From the IMG/VR virus record IMGVR_UViG_3300026518_000015, positions 1 to 48,256 of that record: a stretch of DNA of 48,256 nt, one strand, 5' to 3'. Source of the stretch: a virus. A program made the position numbers and the translations under genes. Of this stretch, positions 16,601 to 25,243 are shown piece after piece (position 1 is the first letter of the stretch; each line of letters starts with the position of its first letter). The notes beneath the pieces were generated by a model. The model saw only the letters and a program-made list of their open reading frames with translations, searched no databases and was not told the origin of the DNA.

Positions 16601-19600
16601 TAGTACTATGTCTTCTAAAGCCAAAAGTGTTTATAGCGAAATAAAATCAGCTGTTACTGGTATACCTAATGTAGATAGTAAACTATTAGATAATGTTAAA
16701 CATATGGAAAAGATTATGAATGATAAAGGAATTAAAGCTCTACTTAAAAATGGTCTTAAAGAACTTCCTTTACCTAGTACGTATAATAGAGCTAAAGCTA
16801 GCTATAAAGATTTATTAATATCTATAGACCCATCTGGAACTATATGGAAACAACTTAGTAAAGAAGATAACTATATAGAAGATTTACAGAAGCTTCATAT
16901 GGAAGCTATAGAGGAATCACAGAAAAGTTTAGTAGATAAAACATTAGACGGTATAACAAATGGATTAGATAAATCAAAATCATTTATAGGAAGTATGAGG
17001 GATAAAGCTATTAATGCTCTTCCTAAACCTCTACAAGGCATAGCTAAGAAAGCGTTAGATAATAGAATAACTAAATATGGTGGAAAACAATTAAGTCGTA
17101 TAGGTAAAGCTTTTAAAACAGCCGGTAAAGTTACATTAGACGAATTAAAAGTAATAGGTAAAGAAGGTAAGGATTTATTTATAGATAAAGATGGTAAGCT
17201 TCATTTACCTAATGCATTAGACTTAGCTAAATTCACAGGTAAGTCATATTTTAAATCTATGAAAGCTGTATCTAAAGGTGTTAAAGAATTATATCCAGAA
17301 TTATTTGGCGCTGCTAAAGATACAGTTGGTACGGCTACCGGTATGGCTTGGGATACGTTAGGTGTTAAGAAAACTTTAAATAAAACTAAAAATAAACTTA
17401 AAGCTAAGATAAAACCACCTATCCCTAGAAAACTATATAAAGCATGGACTAAAGGCGAAATGACTGCCAAAGAAGTCATGAGTGAACTTAGTGAAAAAGA
17501 TAAAGAAACATGGGCGGCTTGGTTACATGAGAATACTAGACCAGGTATAACATTACCAGATTTATTAGGAGCTACTGGTAAATGGTATGCTAAGGCTATG
17601 GGTCAGACTTCTAAAGGAGTTAAGTCCACTTATACTACTGCTGGTAAAGGTATATTTGGTGCTAGTAAAATATTTAGTAAAGCAGCTTATAAGTTTTCAG
17701 GATTAGATACTATATTTGGAACTAATGAAAAAGAATATAAAGAAGAATCTGAATTTAAGAAACCTAAAACTAAAAAAGAGAAATATGAAGAATCTATTTC
17801 TATGTTTGATAAAGATGGAGATGGTGATAGAGACGGTAATGCTAAAGATAGATTAGAGAAGTTATACGGTAAGAAGAAGAAAGTAGGTAATGTTAAAACT
17901 AATATAAAACAAATAGTTGAAAAAGATAACAGTAAGGGCATTATAGCAGGTTTAATGATGACAGTTATACCTTTCCTATTAGGAGGGTTTAAAAAGACGC
18001 TAAGCTCAGCTATGAGTATTATTACACATCCTTTAAAAACTATAAGTAATATATTAACATCAGGTTTCAGTATGTTAGGTGGTGGATTAAAATCTTTAGG
18101 CTCTTCTATACTGGCAAAGACTAGTTCAACGATAGCTAAAGTAGGTTCGGTTATTAAAAATAGTAAAATAGGTAAAGCTGTAGGTAATGTAGTTACTAAA
18201 TCTAAAAAAGCTATAGCTAATACAGTTAAGAAAATATTACCTAAATCTGTTAAAGCTTTCTTAGGTAGATTAAAAACTATGGTTATTAAGAAACTAGGTG
18301 TTAAAGCAGGTGCTGGATTATTAGGTAAGATAGCTTCTAGGTTTGTTCCTATATTAGGATGGTCATTATTAGCATATGATGCTGTTAAAGTCGGTTATTA
18401 TATGTTACACGATAATTTATCTTTTAAATCAGCTGTTTCTAAACAGATTTTAGGTTTTGATATCTTTAATAAGGATGAGGCTGCTGTAGATGAAAATGGT
18501 AATCCTATTAAACCTGATATCCCCGAAGATAAAACTAAAAAAGAAGTAGATAAAATAATTAAACAACCATTAACTAAAGAAGAGATTCTTAAGCCTGGTA
18601 ATAATATAACTTATAAAAATGATAGAACTAGTAAAACAGTTAATACTGCTTTTAATAAAGATACTTTAAATAAACCAGTACATATGGATTTAGTTAAACC
18701 TTTAGACATTAAAAATATTAAAGTACCATTAAAACCATTAATGAATAGACTTAAACAAGATGAGGGTAATGTTTTACATAAATATAAAGACTCATTAGGA
18801 TATGAAACTATAGGCGTAGGTCACCTTCTAGATAAACGTAAAGGCGGAAAAACATTAAGAGAAGTTTTAGGTATAAATAAAGATACTATAACACCAGCTG
18901 AATCTGATTATATTTTAGTAAAAGATATTAATGCTACTAGTAAGGAACTTTATAAGAAATTACCTTGGTTATCTGAGCATCCTAAAAATATACAAAGTGA
19001 TTTATTAAATATGGCATTTAATTTAGGTGTTAACGGATTAATGAAGTTTAGTAATACTCTTAAAAGTATTAAGAACTATGATTATAAAACAGCTGTTAGT
19101 AATTTAAAGAAATCTTTATGGCGTAAACAAGTAGGTGCCAGAGCTGACCGTATCATTAACGATATAGATAATACACCTGTTAATAATACATTAACTCCTA
19201 TAAAAAGTTCAGTATTACAATCTAAAGCTGATACAGTTAAACAGGCTGTTCTTAAAGCTGAGAAAGATAAACAGTTATTAAGCACAGTTATAGATGTTAA
19301 ACCTAGTGATAGATTAGATAACTTAAAACATGTTAGTACTAAGACTAATAAACCAGTTAATACTAAATCTAGTATAGTAATAAGTAAAGAAGATAGTAAA
19401 ACAATGCATACGCTTAAAGAGTCGCATGCTGTTCATGTGGATACTAATAATATATTAGATAAATCTCTTAAAGTACAATATGGTATGTATAATAAACTTG
19501 ATGAGTTAGTAGAACTTAATAAAGATATACTTAATACATTAAGTGGGGGTAATGCTGATGTCTCTAAACACCATAAGGCTAATAATAAACCTATAATAGA

Positions 19601-19646
19601 ACATAGTATAAAACCAGTTATACCACATACAGTTAACGGTTTCTAA
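13644..19646 (+). CDS. Tape measure protein with internal T4-type lysozyme domain
   Basis: A 2000-residue, Lys- and Ala-rich, largely helical protein with many short amphipathic repeats (KAN, TLKDK and SKA runs) typical of tail tape measures. Hydrophobic segments near 1432-1450 (GIIAGLMMTVIPFLLGGF) and 1555-1580 fit membrane insertion during DNA entry. Residues 1389-1402 read DKDGDGDRDGNAKD, an EF-hand-like calcium loop. Residues about 1697-1850 form a GH24 lysozyme domain: E1707, D1716 and T1722 have exactly the spacing of the T4 lysozyme triad E11-D20-T26, followed by TIGVGHLL and a LLNMAFNLG motif. The domain probably opens peptidoglycan during infection. The start has AAAGGAG. It is a single-gene unit closed by the terminator at 19663. 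A large internal virion protein is the alternative role. Confidence 0.85.
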   Translation: MSDEIDDFGDMDDIESLLAEGDEIGGMSTGDNGDGPTDSVVDDVKTALDDSLSAKKIANAFSKSMTNVMPGHLGERIDDGTDFISDTMDTLDKQIKTVKKSAANTVGSVADMLPESMQSPLLAVKGWLSEDSTNTSNNEPTEDEKIKDEVKNLLGGLTKENLTSSKDAEVDALLNKKDTELLANIAYSTNSLLNLKIDLDSAYYKRDLELQIKQTFTLVKIHDLLQRDSEIRTKQLEALVHNTALPDFAKTKSSEFIKQAMIHNAIGTSSSMFKNMGIFKKASTNINRLLDDKISAFTSSMDTMNGALETVNGLDGVMSKSALAMSLGLDAGISNLSGKASKKIMGKILANEGGVDALNDANKYTSDVHMGFRDLAKKAEKEGSSKKQKLYEGLSTIFENPVTANSKTISEVGKLNDATIMDNKLKKTIEVVIPGLLTKMLAELTSIRKGNSEIDEKDIVTYNFNKNRFNSKAEVLKDTKTKLEDIGKTTATNVTDKDILKVLLGNNPKPEYKAEASKALLSYILSGKSVSPYYMLEDGFDKELPPGKIRTLVKHNLENFIKPTNDKELEEITKFQDKLESIRDNMSNYSDVIKEVQLAGNEDVLADLGLLDKDNRSVVSASNMSKTHSLYADKIIDDQAEKEVAKKGSFFKGGYTGDGESDDVAGIVHKEEFVLNKKTLTDLIRDVSKGDFDSIKDTVSKISEEVTNESKNFNFKEAKDEIETTLNNKFNTFTTKVTDILTPEDDTKEALTTLKDKGLEKTKEAFKSGKELANETKSTVASYGKTLYDKYDGDEKLNALKQNVNELDNRYGISDKANELNEKYDITGKLNTGKAILDESALLLNNSLLTLANSVNSTIKNLDYDKVKDKLDSSLENLSGTLETSFNTAKATLTSFTTGMFSNIGETIKEFKENDSSILNTLTNEMSKLSKTLGIDTTNLTKTTKEELETLFNTIKGTTKKELDETLEDDDDNKSKSVIDNIKSITSTMSSKAKSVYSEIKSAVTGIPNVDSKLLDNVKHMEKIMNDKGIKALLKNGLKELPLPSTYNRAKASYKDLLISIDPSGTIWKQLSKEDNYIEDLQKLHMEAIEESQKSLVDKTLDGITNGLDKSKSFIGSMRDKAINALPKPLQGIAKKALDNRITKYGGKQLSRIGKAFKTAGKVTLDELKVIGKEGKDLFIDKDGKLHLPNALDLAKFTGKSYFKSMKAVSKGVKELYPELFGAAKDTVGTATGMAWDTLGVKKTLNKTKNKLKAKIKPPIPRKLYKAWTKGEMTAKEVMSELSEKDKETWAAWLHENTRPGITLPDLLGATGKWYAKAMGQTSKGVKSTYTTAGKGIFGASKIFSKAAYKFSGLDTIFGTNEKEYKEESEFKKPKTKKEKYEESISMFDKDGDGDRDGNAKDRLEKLYGKKKKVGNVKTNIKQIVEKDNSKGIIAGLMMTVIPFLLGGFKKTLSSAMSIITHPLKTISNILTSGFSMLGGGLKSLGSSILAKTSSTIAKVGSVIKNSKIGKAVGNVVTKSKKAIANTVKKILPKSVKAFLGRLKTMVIKKLGVKAGAGLLGKIASRFVPILGWSLLAYDAVKVGYYMLHDNLSFKSAVSKQILGFDIFNKDEAAVDENGNPIKPDIPEDKTKKEVDKIIKQPLTKEEILKPGNNITYKNDRTSKTVNTAFNKDTLNKPVHMDLVKPLDIKNIKVPLKPLMNRLKQDEGNVLHKYKDSLGYETIGVGHLLDKRKGGKTLREVLGINKDTITPAESDYILVKDINATSKELYKKLPWLSEHPKNIQSDLLNMAFNLGVNGLMKFSNTLKSIKNYDYKTAVSNLKKSLWRKQVGARADRIINDIDNTPVNNTLTPIKSSVLQSKADTVKQAVLKAEKDKQLLSTVIDVKPSDRLDNLKHVSTKTNKPVNTKSSIVISKEDSKTMHTLKESHAVHVDTNNILDKSLKVQYGMYNKLDELVELNKDILNTLSGGNADVSKHHKANNKPIIEHSIKPVIPHTVNGF

Positions 19647-19662
19647 AAAAAAAATAACATGA

Positions 19663-19690
19663 TACATATAGGACATAAGTCCTATATGTA
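19663..19690. terminator. Bidirectional hairpin terminator
   Basis: A 12-bp perfect stem (TACATATAGGAC) with an ATAA loop, an A-tract on the left and a T-tract (CGTTTTTTTTTT) on the right, between convergent genes. Confidence 0.85.
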
Positions 19691-19706
19691 CCTATACGTT
19701 TTTTTT

Positions 19707-20408
19707 TTACTTTAAGAATGCTTTCTTTAAATCTTCATCACTGATATCGCTAACGCCTTCTGCAACAGTAGTTCCTTCAATAGTACGTTTTAATACATCG
19801 AACCATACTTTTTCTTTATAAGCAGTTTTAAATGCTTTAAAATCTTCCATCGTTGTTTCATCTATAGGATTCTTACCATCCTTCAACTCGTTGATGGTAT
19901 CTTTGATAACGCGTGTTACAATGATGCTATATACTTTAAGTTTATCATTGACGATATATTCATCTAAGATTCCTTTTGTTATATGCAACTTAGCAGTAAA
20001 TAGATAACGGTTAATTCCTTCTTCAGCAGTTAATGCATCTATATCCATGATGAGTTGTTTATCGGATAGGATTCTATCAACTGTTAACAGTTTAACAAGC
20101 TCCCAATAGTTAGGAACATTTTTACTACCGCCTTTGCGTATCTCATTGAACTCACTCTTACTAAGTTCTTTACTTAACCACGGTAGTTTAAATTTAACAC
20201 TGTTAAGATATCTCATACCGTTACCTAAACTATATAGGTCTCCTAAGATACTTTTAAAACGTTTAGGTGTATCAGGATGTAGTTGTTTACTAACTGTACC
20301 AGGTTCAGCATATGCTGCTATGTCTATAACTATAGGTTTATTATAACCTGTTACTTCGCCTAACTCTTCTAACTTAAATGTGCCATTTGTTTTTGCGCCA
20401 TTAATCAT
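19707..20408 (-). CDS. Unknown protein next to the tape measure
   Basis: A 233-residue protein with no motif I recognise. The N-terminal half is beta-rich with conserved-looking Gly and Pro (EEVTGYNKPIVIDIAAYAEPG-like); the C-terminal half is helical and acidic. Its location, convergent to the tape measure and followed upstream by a coupled pair of small genes, resembles the position of tail assembly chaperones or tail-completion proteins, but nothing in the sequence proves it. A ribosome site AAGG lies 9 nt upstream. Confidence 0.65.
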   Translation of the reverse strand: MINGAKTNGTFKLEELGEVTGYNKPIVIDIAAYAEPGTVSKQLHPDTPKRFKSILGDLYSLGNGMRYLNSVKFKLPWLSKELSKSEFNEIRKGGSKNVPNYWELVKLLTVDRILSDKQLIMDIDALTAEEGINRYLFTAKLHITKGILDEYIVNDKLKVYSIIVTRVIKDTINELKDGKNPIDETTMEDFKAFKTAYKEKVWFDVLKRTIEGTTVAEGVSDISDEDLKKAFLK

Positions 20409-20480
20409 ATCTATTTCCTTATTTTATATTATTGTTTTACAGAACACTTTAATTAATTAAAGATGAACTTATTATTTAAA

Positions 20481-20494
20481 GTATCTAAAGATAC
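20481..20494 (-). terminator. Short hairpin
   Basis: GTATC-TAAA-GATAC, a 5-bp stem between the genes at 20408 and 20544. It could end the transcript of the 20544 gene or act as an operator; the evidence is slight. Confidence 0.3.
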
Positions 20495-20543
20495 CTCACC
20501 TACACTTTATATAATAAAAATAGCTTAGTTTTCTCTATTTCTA

Positions 20544-20972
20544 CTATAATTTAACTATCGCTCTTTGCAATATACTTATAATGTGTAAAATTTTTTCATA
20601 TTTATAAGTATAACGATATTGAGTTCTTTTGCTTTTACTACTATTATCGGTAATGAAAAGCGAAGAAGTTTCACCGGTTACAGATTCTAACTCACTTATG
20701 TATTTATCTAAGAAAGTAGATATATCATCGCCTAGATAAAGTTCAAGTATTGTCGTTAGTTTAATAGTATATGTTAAAACCGGATAAGTACCATCTTCCC
20801 CTGGGTCCATTATAACAGTTCTCAAGTCTTCTAAATTTTCTTTTAATAGAAAACTTATAGGTGATAATGTTAAAAAGCTGTGTTTTAAAATCTTTAACTC
20901 TTCTTTAGTACTATTATCAAATATCAATTTTGATATACGGTCACTTAAGATTAACTCTTTATCAAAACTCAT
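20544..20972 (-). CDS. Unknown protein, second of a coupled pair
   Basis: A 142-residue, helical, Leu- and Ser-rich protein (KELILSDRISKLIFDNSTKEELKILKH). Its ATG overlaps the stop of the gene before it (ATGA), which means translational coupling. Coupled overlapping genes near a tape measure are often tail assembly chaperones; here there is no slippery site that would fuse the two frames, so this stays a hypothesis. Confidence 0.65.
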   Translation of the reverse strand: MSFDKELILSDRISKLIFDNSTKEELKILKHSFLTLSPISFLLKENLEDLRTVIMDPGEDGTYPVLTYTIKLTTILELYLGDDISTFLDKYISELESVTGETSSLFITDNSSKSKRTQYRYTYKYEKILHIISILQRAIVKL

Positions 20973-21355
20973 TTTTCATCCTTCTTCTTTTTGGTCTCAC
21001 TGGAATCATGGTCGTACGTCACTTCGGTGGAATGCTCTGATACAATACCTGACTCATGTTCCAATTTGATGGTTATAACAGCTTTTTTAACATGGATGAT
21101 ATGGAACAATAGGAACACAAAACTTTTCCATGTTAACTCCCCATCAAATACTAATCTAGTAACAGTGGCAGATGATTTTCTACCACCCCTACGTTTATAA
21201 GCGGTTATTAGACTTTTCATATTGTTGACATAACCTAAGTCTATTATTACTTTCCTAAAAAGGTCGGCTAATATTCCATCTTCATCGAAGCTTAAAGCTT
21301 TAAACTTACCATTTAATGTAGTATTAGCGCTACTACTATTTTTCTTATCACTCAT
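20969..21355 (-). CDS. Unknown protein, first of a coupled pair
   Basis: A 128-residue protein with a basic, beta-strand-rich middle (RRGGRKSSATVTRLVFDGELTWKSF) and a charged tail (SSETKKKKDEK). Its stop overlaps the start of the 142-residue gene. I do not recognise it. A well-spaced GGAGGCAGC-like ribosome site precedes the ATG. Tail assembly is suggested only by the neighbours. Confidence 0.65.
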   Translation of the reverse strand: MSDKKNSSSANTTLNGKFKALSFDEDGILADLFRKVIIDLGYVNNMKSLITAYKRRGGRKSSATVTRLVFDGELTWKSFVFLLFHIIHVKKAVITIKLEHESGIVSEHSTEVTYDHDSSETKKKKDEK

Positions 21356-21413
21356 GGCATGCTGCCTCCTATTACTACGTAGTTAACAATAATGCTAACG
21401 GTTTACTAAGAGT

Positions 21414-21425
21414 GTTTCGCGAAAC
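21414..21425. other. Short perfect palindrome
   Basis: GTTTCGCGAAAC, 12 bp, between the genes at 21355 and 21432. It has no T-run, so it is not a typical terminator; an operator is possible. Confidence 0.3.
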
Positions 21426-21431
21426 AATCTA

Positions 21432-21887
21432 TTAAGTATAACTATTGTAGATACATTTATATATATCTAGCATATGAATAATATATCTATATAACTTTTT
21501 AGAAATAGCTTTATCCTCTATGCTATTCTGTATCTCTAATAAGTGTTCTATATTTAAAAGTAATTCTAGTATTAACATATTATTATCTAATAATATATAA
21601 TCATCCACCGTTATAAAATCTTTTAGATGTATGGTATTAAAATTATCACTATATAGTATCCCATCTATTATGTCAAAATCATTAAGCACTACTGCTTTGC
21701 TATGTTCTATATATTTTAAAATATTAGACTCTATGACAGTTATTTCTATATCTAATTTATTATCTTTAATAATATCTATATCTTTAAAAAAAATTTTAAA
21801 TAACTGTATAGTTTTAAATAAGCTCATATAGTCTGTTTTATCTAAGTATTTATATTGTTTTTTTCTAAATAAATTAATTAAAAACAT
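21432..21887 (-). CDS. Unknown Ile/Lys-rich protein
   Basis: A 151-residue protein dominated by Ile, Leu, Lys and Asp (DIDIIKDNKLDIEITVIESNI), with a helical look and no membrane-length hydrophobic run. AGAGGAAAT lies upstream of the ATG. It is divergent from the plus-strand gene at 21953. I do not recognise it; the composition matches other unknown genes here, such as that at 37706. Confidence 0.65.
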   Translation of the reverse strand: MFLINLFRKKQYKYLDKTDYMSLFKTIQLFKIFFKDIDIIKDNKLDIEITVIESNILKYIEHSKAVVLNDFDIIDGILYSDNFNTIHLKDFITVDDYILLDNNMLILELLLNIEHLLEIQNSIEDKAISKKLYRYIIHMLDIYKCIYNSYT

Positions 21888-21952
21888 TAGTATTTCCTCT
21901 TAGTCCTTAGGTATCATATGAAAGAATATATATTAAAAAAGGATAGACTATT

Positions 21953-22363
21953 ATGAAGAACAAAAACCCATATTCAATTTTGCTAGATGATGAAACAAGA
22001 ATCATTATGAAAACCAGAGAGATTCGTGAAAAAATGATTGATGGTTATATAGAAGATAATAACGGAGTACCTACTGATAGTAGAGGGATGAGAATTATGA
22101 ACGAGATAATGACATCTCTAGATGGGCAAGTTTTAGGATTAGCGGATGCTAGGCTTAAAAATGAAGGTAATGCAGCAAATGCTTCGTTATCAGAAAGCAT
22201 TAAAGAGATATTTACTAAAGTTAATACTAAAGCTAAACCTAATGCAGTTACTAGTACTGATGAAGCGGTTCTTGACGATAAGTTCTTACCTGAAGATGTG
22301 TTAGATGGTGAAACTAAAATAGAATACCAAGAGTTATCACTAGATGACATTATGAAAAAATAG
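21953..22363 (+). CDS. Unknown protein, first gene of the resolvase operon
   Basis: A 136-residue acidic, helical protein (DDETRIIMKTREIREKMIDGYIED and a DLDDIMKK-like end, LSLDDIMKK). The start is supported by AAAAAGG about 6 nt upstream. It begins an operon with the 272-residue gene (11-nt gap) and the RuvC-like gene. I do not recognise it; the neighbours suggest late DNA processing or tail assembly. Confidence 0.7.
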   Translation: MKNKNPYSILLDDETRIIMKTREIREKMIDGYIEDNNGVPTDSRGMRIMNEIMTSLDGQVLGLADARLKNEGNAANASLSESIKEIFTKVNTKAKPNAVTSTDEAVLDDKFLPEDVLDGETKIEYQELSLDDIMKK

Positions 22364-22374
22364 AAAGGATATCT

Positions 22375-23193
22375 ATGTTATACAATGGCTCTAAAACTAT
22401 TTATAATACCAAGTTACAAAATTGTCTTTTAACTGGGCTACCATATGAACCCATATTAGGTACAACTATTAATGAAAAATATAACATCATGACTATATAT
22501 GATAAAAGTTTAGTAGACTCTTATCCTAAATTAAATCTTATTATATTAGGAGCATCCACTATAGAAGCTAATGGTGACTTAACTAAGCTTAACTTATACG
22601 GAAGTGGTCATAGCCCTATAGAGACAGAACTTAAGAACCATATACCTTTATATTTAAGAACTGCAGAGGAAGCTATAACTAAACCTCCTAGTAAAAAGTA
22701 TAGATTAAAAACTAGTCTAGTTATAAATGGAATAGAGTATATAGCGTATTATGGTTATAATGCCGTTGATTACAATAATAAAAAAGAGATAGTTATTTTT
22801 AATAATATAGAAGATGAATATGTTTCAGTCTCTAAACTAGATACCGATATAGCAGATATTTTAAATCCCCCTACTGGTAGTACTGTTGATTTAACCCAAA
22901 CTACCGGCATAACTTATATAGGAGATTTTGTTAAACTACATCTCTTCTTTACACTTAATGAGTTATTAGAACTTAAAAATGTTCTTAACATATTGTATCC
23001 AGATGGAGAGCATTATATAAATGAAATAGCAGTTTGCCATAGTAAAGAATTAAATACTGGTACTTATGTAGAAAATGTAGAAACACAGATATCTTATTTT
23101 TTAGATATTGATAAAAAACTCGACGATGCTATAACTGAAGGTAAATTAGATTTTTATGTAGAGGTAGGCGGTATGGAAGTTTTAAGAAAATGA
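22375..23193 (+). CDS. Unknown protein, probable virion component
   Basis: A 272-residue, beta-rich, acidic protein (KYRLKTSLVINGIEYIAYYGYNAV; ISYFLDIDKKLDDAI). No catalytic motif is visible. The ribosome site GAAAGGAT is well placed. Its stop overlaps the start of the RuvC-like gene (ATGA), so it is coupled to it. The strand-rich layout suits a tail or baseplate component, which I infer only weakly. Confidence 0.7.
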   Translation: MLYNGSKTIYNTKLQNCLLTGLPYEPILGTTINEKYNIMTIYDKSLVDSYPKLNLIILGASTIEANGDLTKLNLYGSGHSPIETELKNHIPLYLRTAEEAITKPPSKKYRLKTSLVINGIEYIAYYGYNAVDYNNKKEIVIFNNIEDEYVSVSKLDTDIADILNPPTGSTVDLTQTTGITYIGDFVKLHLFFTLNELLELKNVLNILYPDGEHYINEIAVCHSKELNTGTYVENVETQISYFLDIDKKLDDAITEGKLDFYVEVGGMEVLRK

Positions 23194-23702
23194 AATTCAT
23201 AAGTATTGACCCAGGTACATCAACATGTGGCGTCGCATTATGGTTATTAGATAAAGATTTTAATATAATTTCATTAAGAGGATTCACTATACATATTGAT
23301 ACTAGCATACCGTTAGATATTAGAATAGATAATTTATATAAGGTTCTATATAATGTATATTACGATTATCAACCATTACAAGTAGCACACGAGTCTGCGT
23401 TCATTAATAGATTTAGACCACAGGCATATGGTCCTATTTATACATCTATATATATGATACGTAAGGCGTATACTGATTTGTATGGTTTTAATGGCTTATT
23501 CGCATATCCGCCTAAATTAGTAAAAGCTGCCGTTAGTAAAGGTACTGCTAAAAAGAATGATATGTATGATGCTTACCATTCCATACCTGAATTAAAAAGG
23601 TTCATAACTAATTTAGAAGATGAACATACTATAGATGCTATACTTATAGGATATACTCATTTATTAAATATAAGAGCTATGCCAGAGATATTATTATTTT
23701 AA
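23190..23702 (+). CDS. RuvC-like Holliday junction resolvase
   Basis: A 170-residue protein with the RNase H fold signatures of RuvC. The N-terminal strand SIDPGTSTCGVAL carries D7, AHESAF carries E68 (E66 in E. coli RuvC), and DEHTIDAILIGY carries H146 and D149, matching the last pair of acidic or His ligands. Such enzymes cut branched DNA made by recombination and replication, clearing it before packaging. The length is the usual one for RuvC. It is translated by overlap with the gene before it and is followed 21 nt later by the spanin pair, so it probably belongs to a late transcript. Confidence 0.85.
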   Translation: MKFISIDPGTSTCGVALWLLDKDFNIISLRGFTIHIDTSIPLDIRIDNLYKVLYNVYYDYQPLQVAHESAFINRFRPQAYGPIYTSIYMIRKAYTDLYGFNGLFAYPPKLVKAAVSKGTAKKNDMYDAYHSIPELKRFITNLEDEHTIDAILIGYTHLLNIRAMPEILLF

Positions 23703-23723
23703 AAAAAAAAGGAGATTGAATTT

Positions 23724-24350
23724 ATGTTCAGTAAGTTTATGTTTAGTGGTAAGTTACCATATATAGGATTAGGATTATTGGTTGTAATTATAGGAGTACC
23801 GCTTATGTATTTCTTGTTTACTATGGGAGGGGATTTAGCTAAACTTCTAGGTCATGAAAGTAAAGATACTAAAATAGAACGCTTATCTAATAATAATAGT
23901 AATTTAAAACAAGCTCTTGATGCTGCTAAACATAATACTATTATTAATACTACTATAGCTAATAATGAAAAAGAGGCTATCGTTAATAGTTTAAAAGATA
24001 GGTTTACTTTAAAACAAGATTTACTTAATGTAAATAATGATTTTAATAATAGAGTAACCAATATTTTAAATAGTAATAAGAAAAGACTTATGTCTAGTGA
24101 TATAAGTGTTATAGAGAAAGATACTTATGCTAATTTAAAAATAGATAAGCCTAAAGTGGTTAAGGTTAAAACTCATGTTATTAAAAAAGATATCATAGCT
24201 GTTAAAGTAACAGAGAAGCATCTAGAAGCTAAAGTTATAACAGTTGATACAAAAGTATACATGGAAGTAGGTCAAGCTTCTTTAGATGCTATTTATGCAT
24301 CTTTTAATAAAGTTAAAAATTTAGGAGTTAAACATGGGAAAAATAGTTAA
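23724..24350 (+). CDS. Inner-membrane spanin (Rz-like)
   Basis: A 208-residue protein with one N-terminal membrane helix (residues 12-33, YIGLGLLVVIIGVPLMYFLF), then a long charged, helical periplasmic part (KIERLSNNNSNLKQALDAAKH) that should form a coiled coil. Followed with a 17-nt overlap by a small lipoprotein gene, it has the classical Rz/Rz1 layout. Spanins fuse inner and outer membranes in the last step of lysis. GGAG lies upstream of the ATG. Confidence 0.75.
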   Translation: MFSKFMFSGKLPYIGLGLLVVIIGVPLMYFLFTMGGDLAKLLGHESKDTKIERLSNNNSNLKQALDAAKHNTIINTTIANNEKEAIVNSLKDRFTLKQDLLNVNNDFNNRVTNILNSNKKRLMSSDISVIEKDTYANLKIDKPKVVKVKTHVIKKDIIAVKVTEKHLEAKVITVDTKVYMEVGQASLDAIYASFNKVKNLGVKHGKNS

Positions 24351-24693
24351 TAAGTTAGTTTTTATAAGTATACTTATATCAGGTATATTTATGTTAAGCG
24401 GATGTAGTGAAAAGATAGTTAAAGTTCCCGTAGAGGTTCCGGTTTATAAAGGTATACCTAAAACACTTTTAATAGATGATATTAATTTACCAGAACCTAT
24501 GGATAAGAAAACTTATTTAAAAGCTAATCCTATAGAAAGGGAGATAATGTTAACTACTTATATTAATAAACTATTTAATACTATAGGCAGTTATAAGATA
24601 AAGTTATTACAAATACATAACTTAGATAAAAAGAATAGGATTATAGTAGAGCGAGAGGCTCTTAAAATTAAAAAAGAGAACAAATTAAAGTAG
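24334..24693 (+). CDS. Outer-membrane lipoprotein spanin (Rz1-like)
   Basis: A 119-residue protein with a lipoprotein signal peptide: basic start, hydrophobic core and lipobox LSGC with the lipidated Cys at residue 24 and Ser at +2, which fits outer-membrane sorting. The mature part starts with a Pro/Val-rich stretch (KVPVEVPVYKGIP), common in outer spanins, and ends in a charged helix. It starts inside the end of the inner spanin gene. A bidirectional terminator follows at once. It indicates a Gram-negative host. Confidence 0.78.
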   Translation: MGKIVNKLVFISILISGIFMLSGCSEKIVKVPVEVPVYKGIPKTLLIDDINLPEPMDKKTYLKANPIEREIMLTTYINKLFNTIGSYKIKLLQIHNLDKKNRIIVEREALKIKKENKLK

Positions 24694-24721
24694 TACGTAT
24701 AGGACATATGTCCTATACGTA
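24694..24721. terminator. Bidirectional hairpin terminator
   Basis: A perfect 28-bp palindrome with TACGTATAGGACAT arms, between convergent genes. ATGTTTTTTAA follows on the plus side. Confidence 0.8.
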
Positions 24722-24733
24722 TCTATATGTTTT

Positions 24734-25228
24734 TTAACTAACGCCTGCGGTAACAGTTGTATTACATGTACTATCTGATTCTTCTATTGTCCATATGATA
24801 GTTTTAACAGCATTAAATATAACATCTACGAATTCTAAATACGGAGGTTGTTTATCAGTAGCACTGCTGCCTAATGATATTAATCCAGCTGTTATAATAG
24901 GTATTATCTTAGGAGCATCATTGATAACACTATCTATTCTATTACAGCTGATTGGACTACCTGGTAATATAGCTTTACTCCAATAATCACTAACAGCCGT
25001 AGCTATATCATTAGGAGTTATTATCTCACAGCTACCTATATCATTAGCAGTGAATTTTAATGTACCGGCTACACCAGTTATAATAAAGTTAGGCTGCTGT
25101 GGAACGGCTTCTTGAAAACCTTTATCTAATATAGTAGCTATTTTATTTAAAGCATCAGAACTACTAGATGTATCTTTAGTCCAATTACTATATAACGCAT
25201 TAGCGGTATTAGAACTATTTAAACTCAT
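24734..25228 (-). CDS. Unknown protein behind the baseplate spike gene
   Basis: A 164-residue, Ser/Thr-rich protein with helical and small-residue stretches (IDSVINDAPKIIPIITAGLISLGSSA) and four Cys residues. It follows the central spike gene by 15 nt on the same strand, with AAAAAGGAT as ribosome site, so it is probably a baseplate or spike accessory protein. I do not recognise the family. The hydrophobic part is broken by Asp and Pro and is not a clear membrane span. Confidence 0.65.
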   Translation of the reverse strand: MSLNSSNTANALYSNWTKDTSSSSDALNKIATILDKGFQEAVPQQPNFIITGVAGTLKFTANDIGSCEIITPNDIATAVSDYWSKAILPGSPISCNRIDSVINDAPKIIPIITAGLISLGSSATDKQPPYLEFVDVIFNAVKTIIWTIEESDSTCNTTVTAGVS

Positions 25229-25243
25229 GAGTATCCTTTTTAA

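Noticed and set aside
20960-20990. Programmed frameshift between the two overlapping genes, as in tail assembly chaperones
   Set aside because: The only slippery-like run is C-AAA-AAG, and the shifted frame meets a stop codon before the second gene. The ATGA overlap is explained by coupling.
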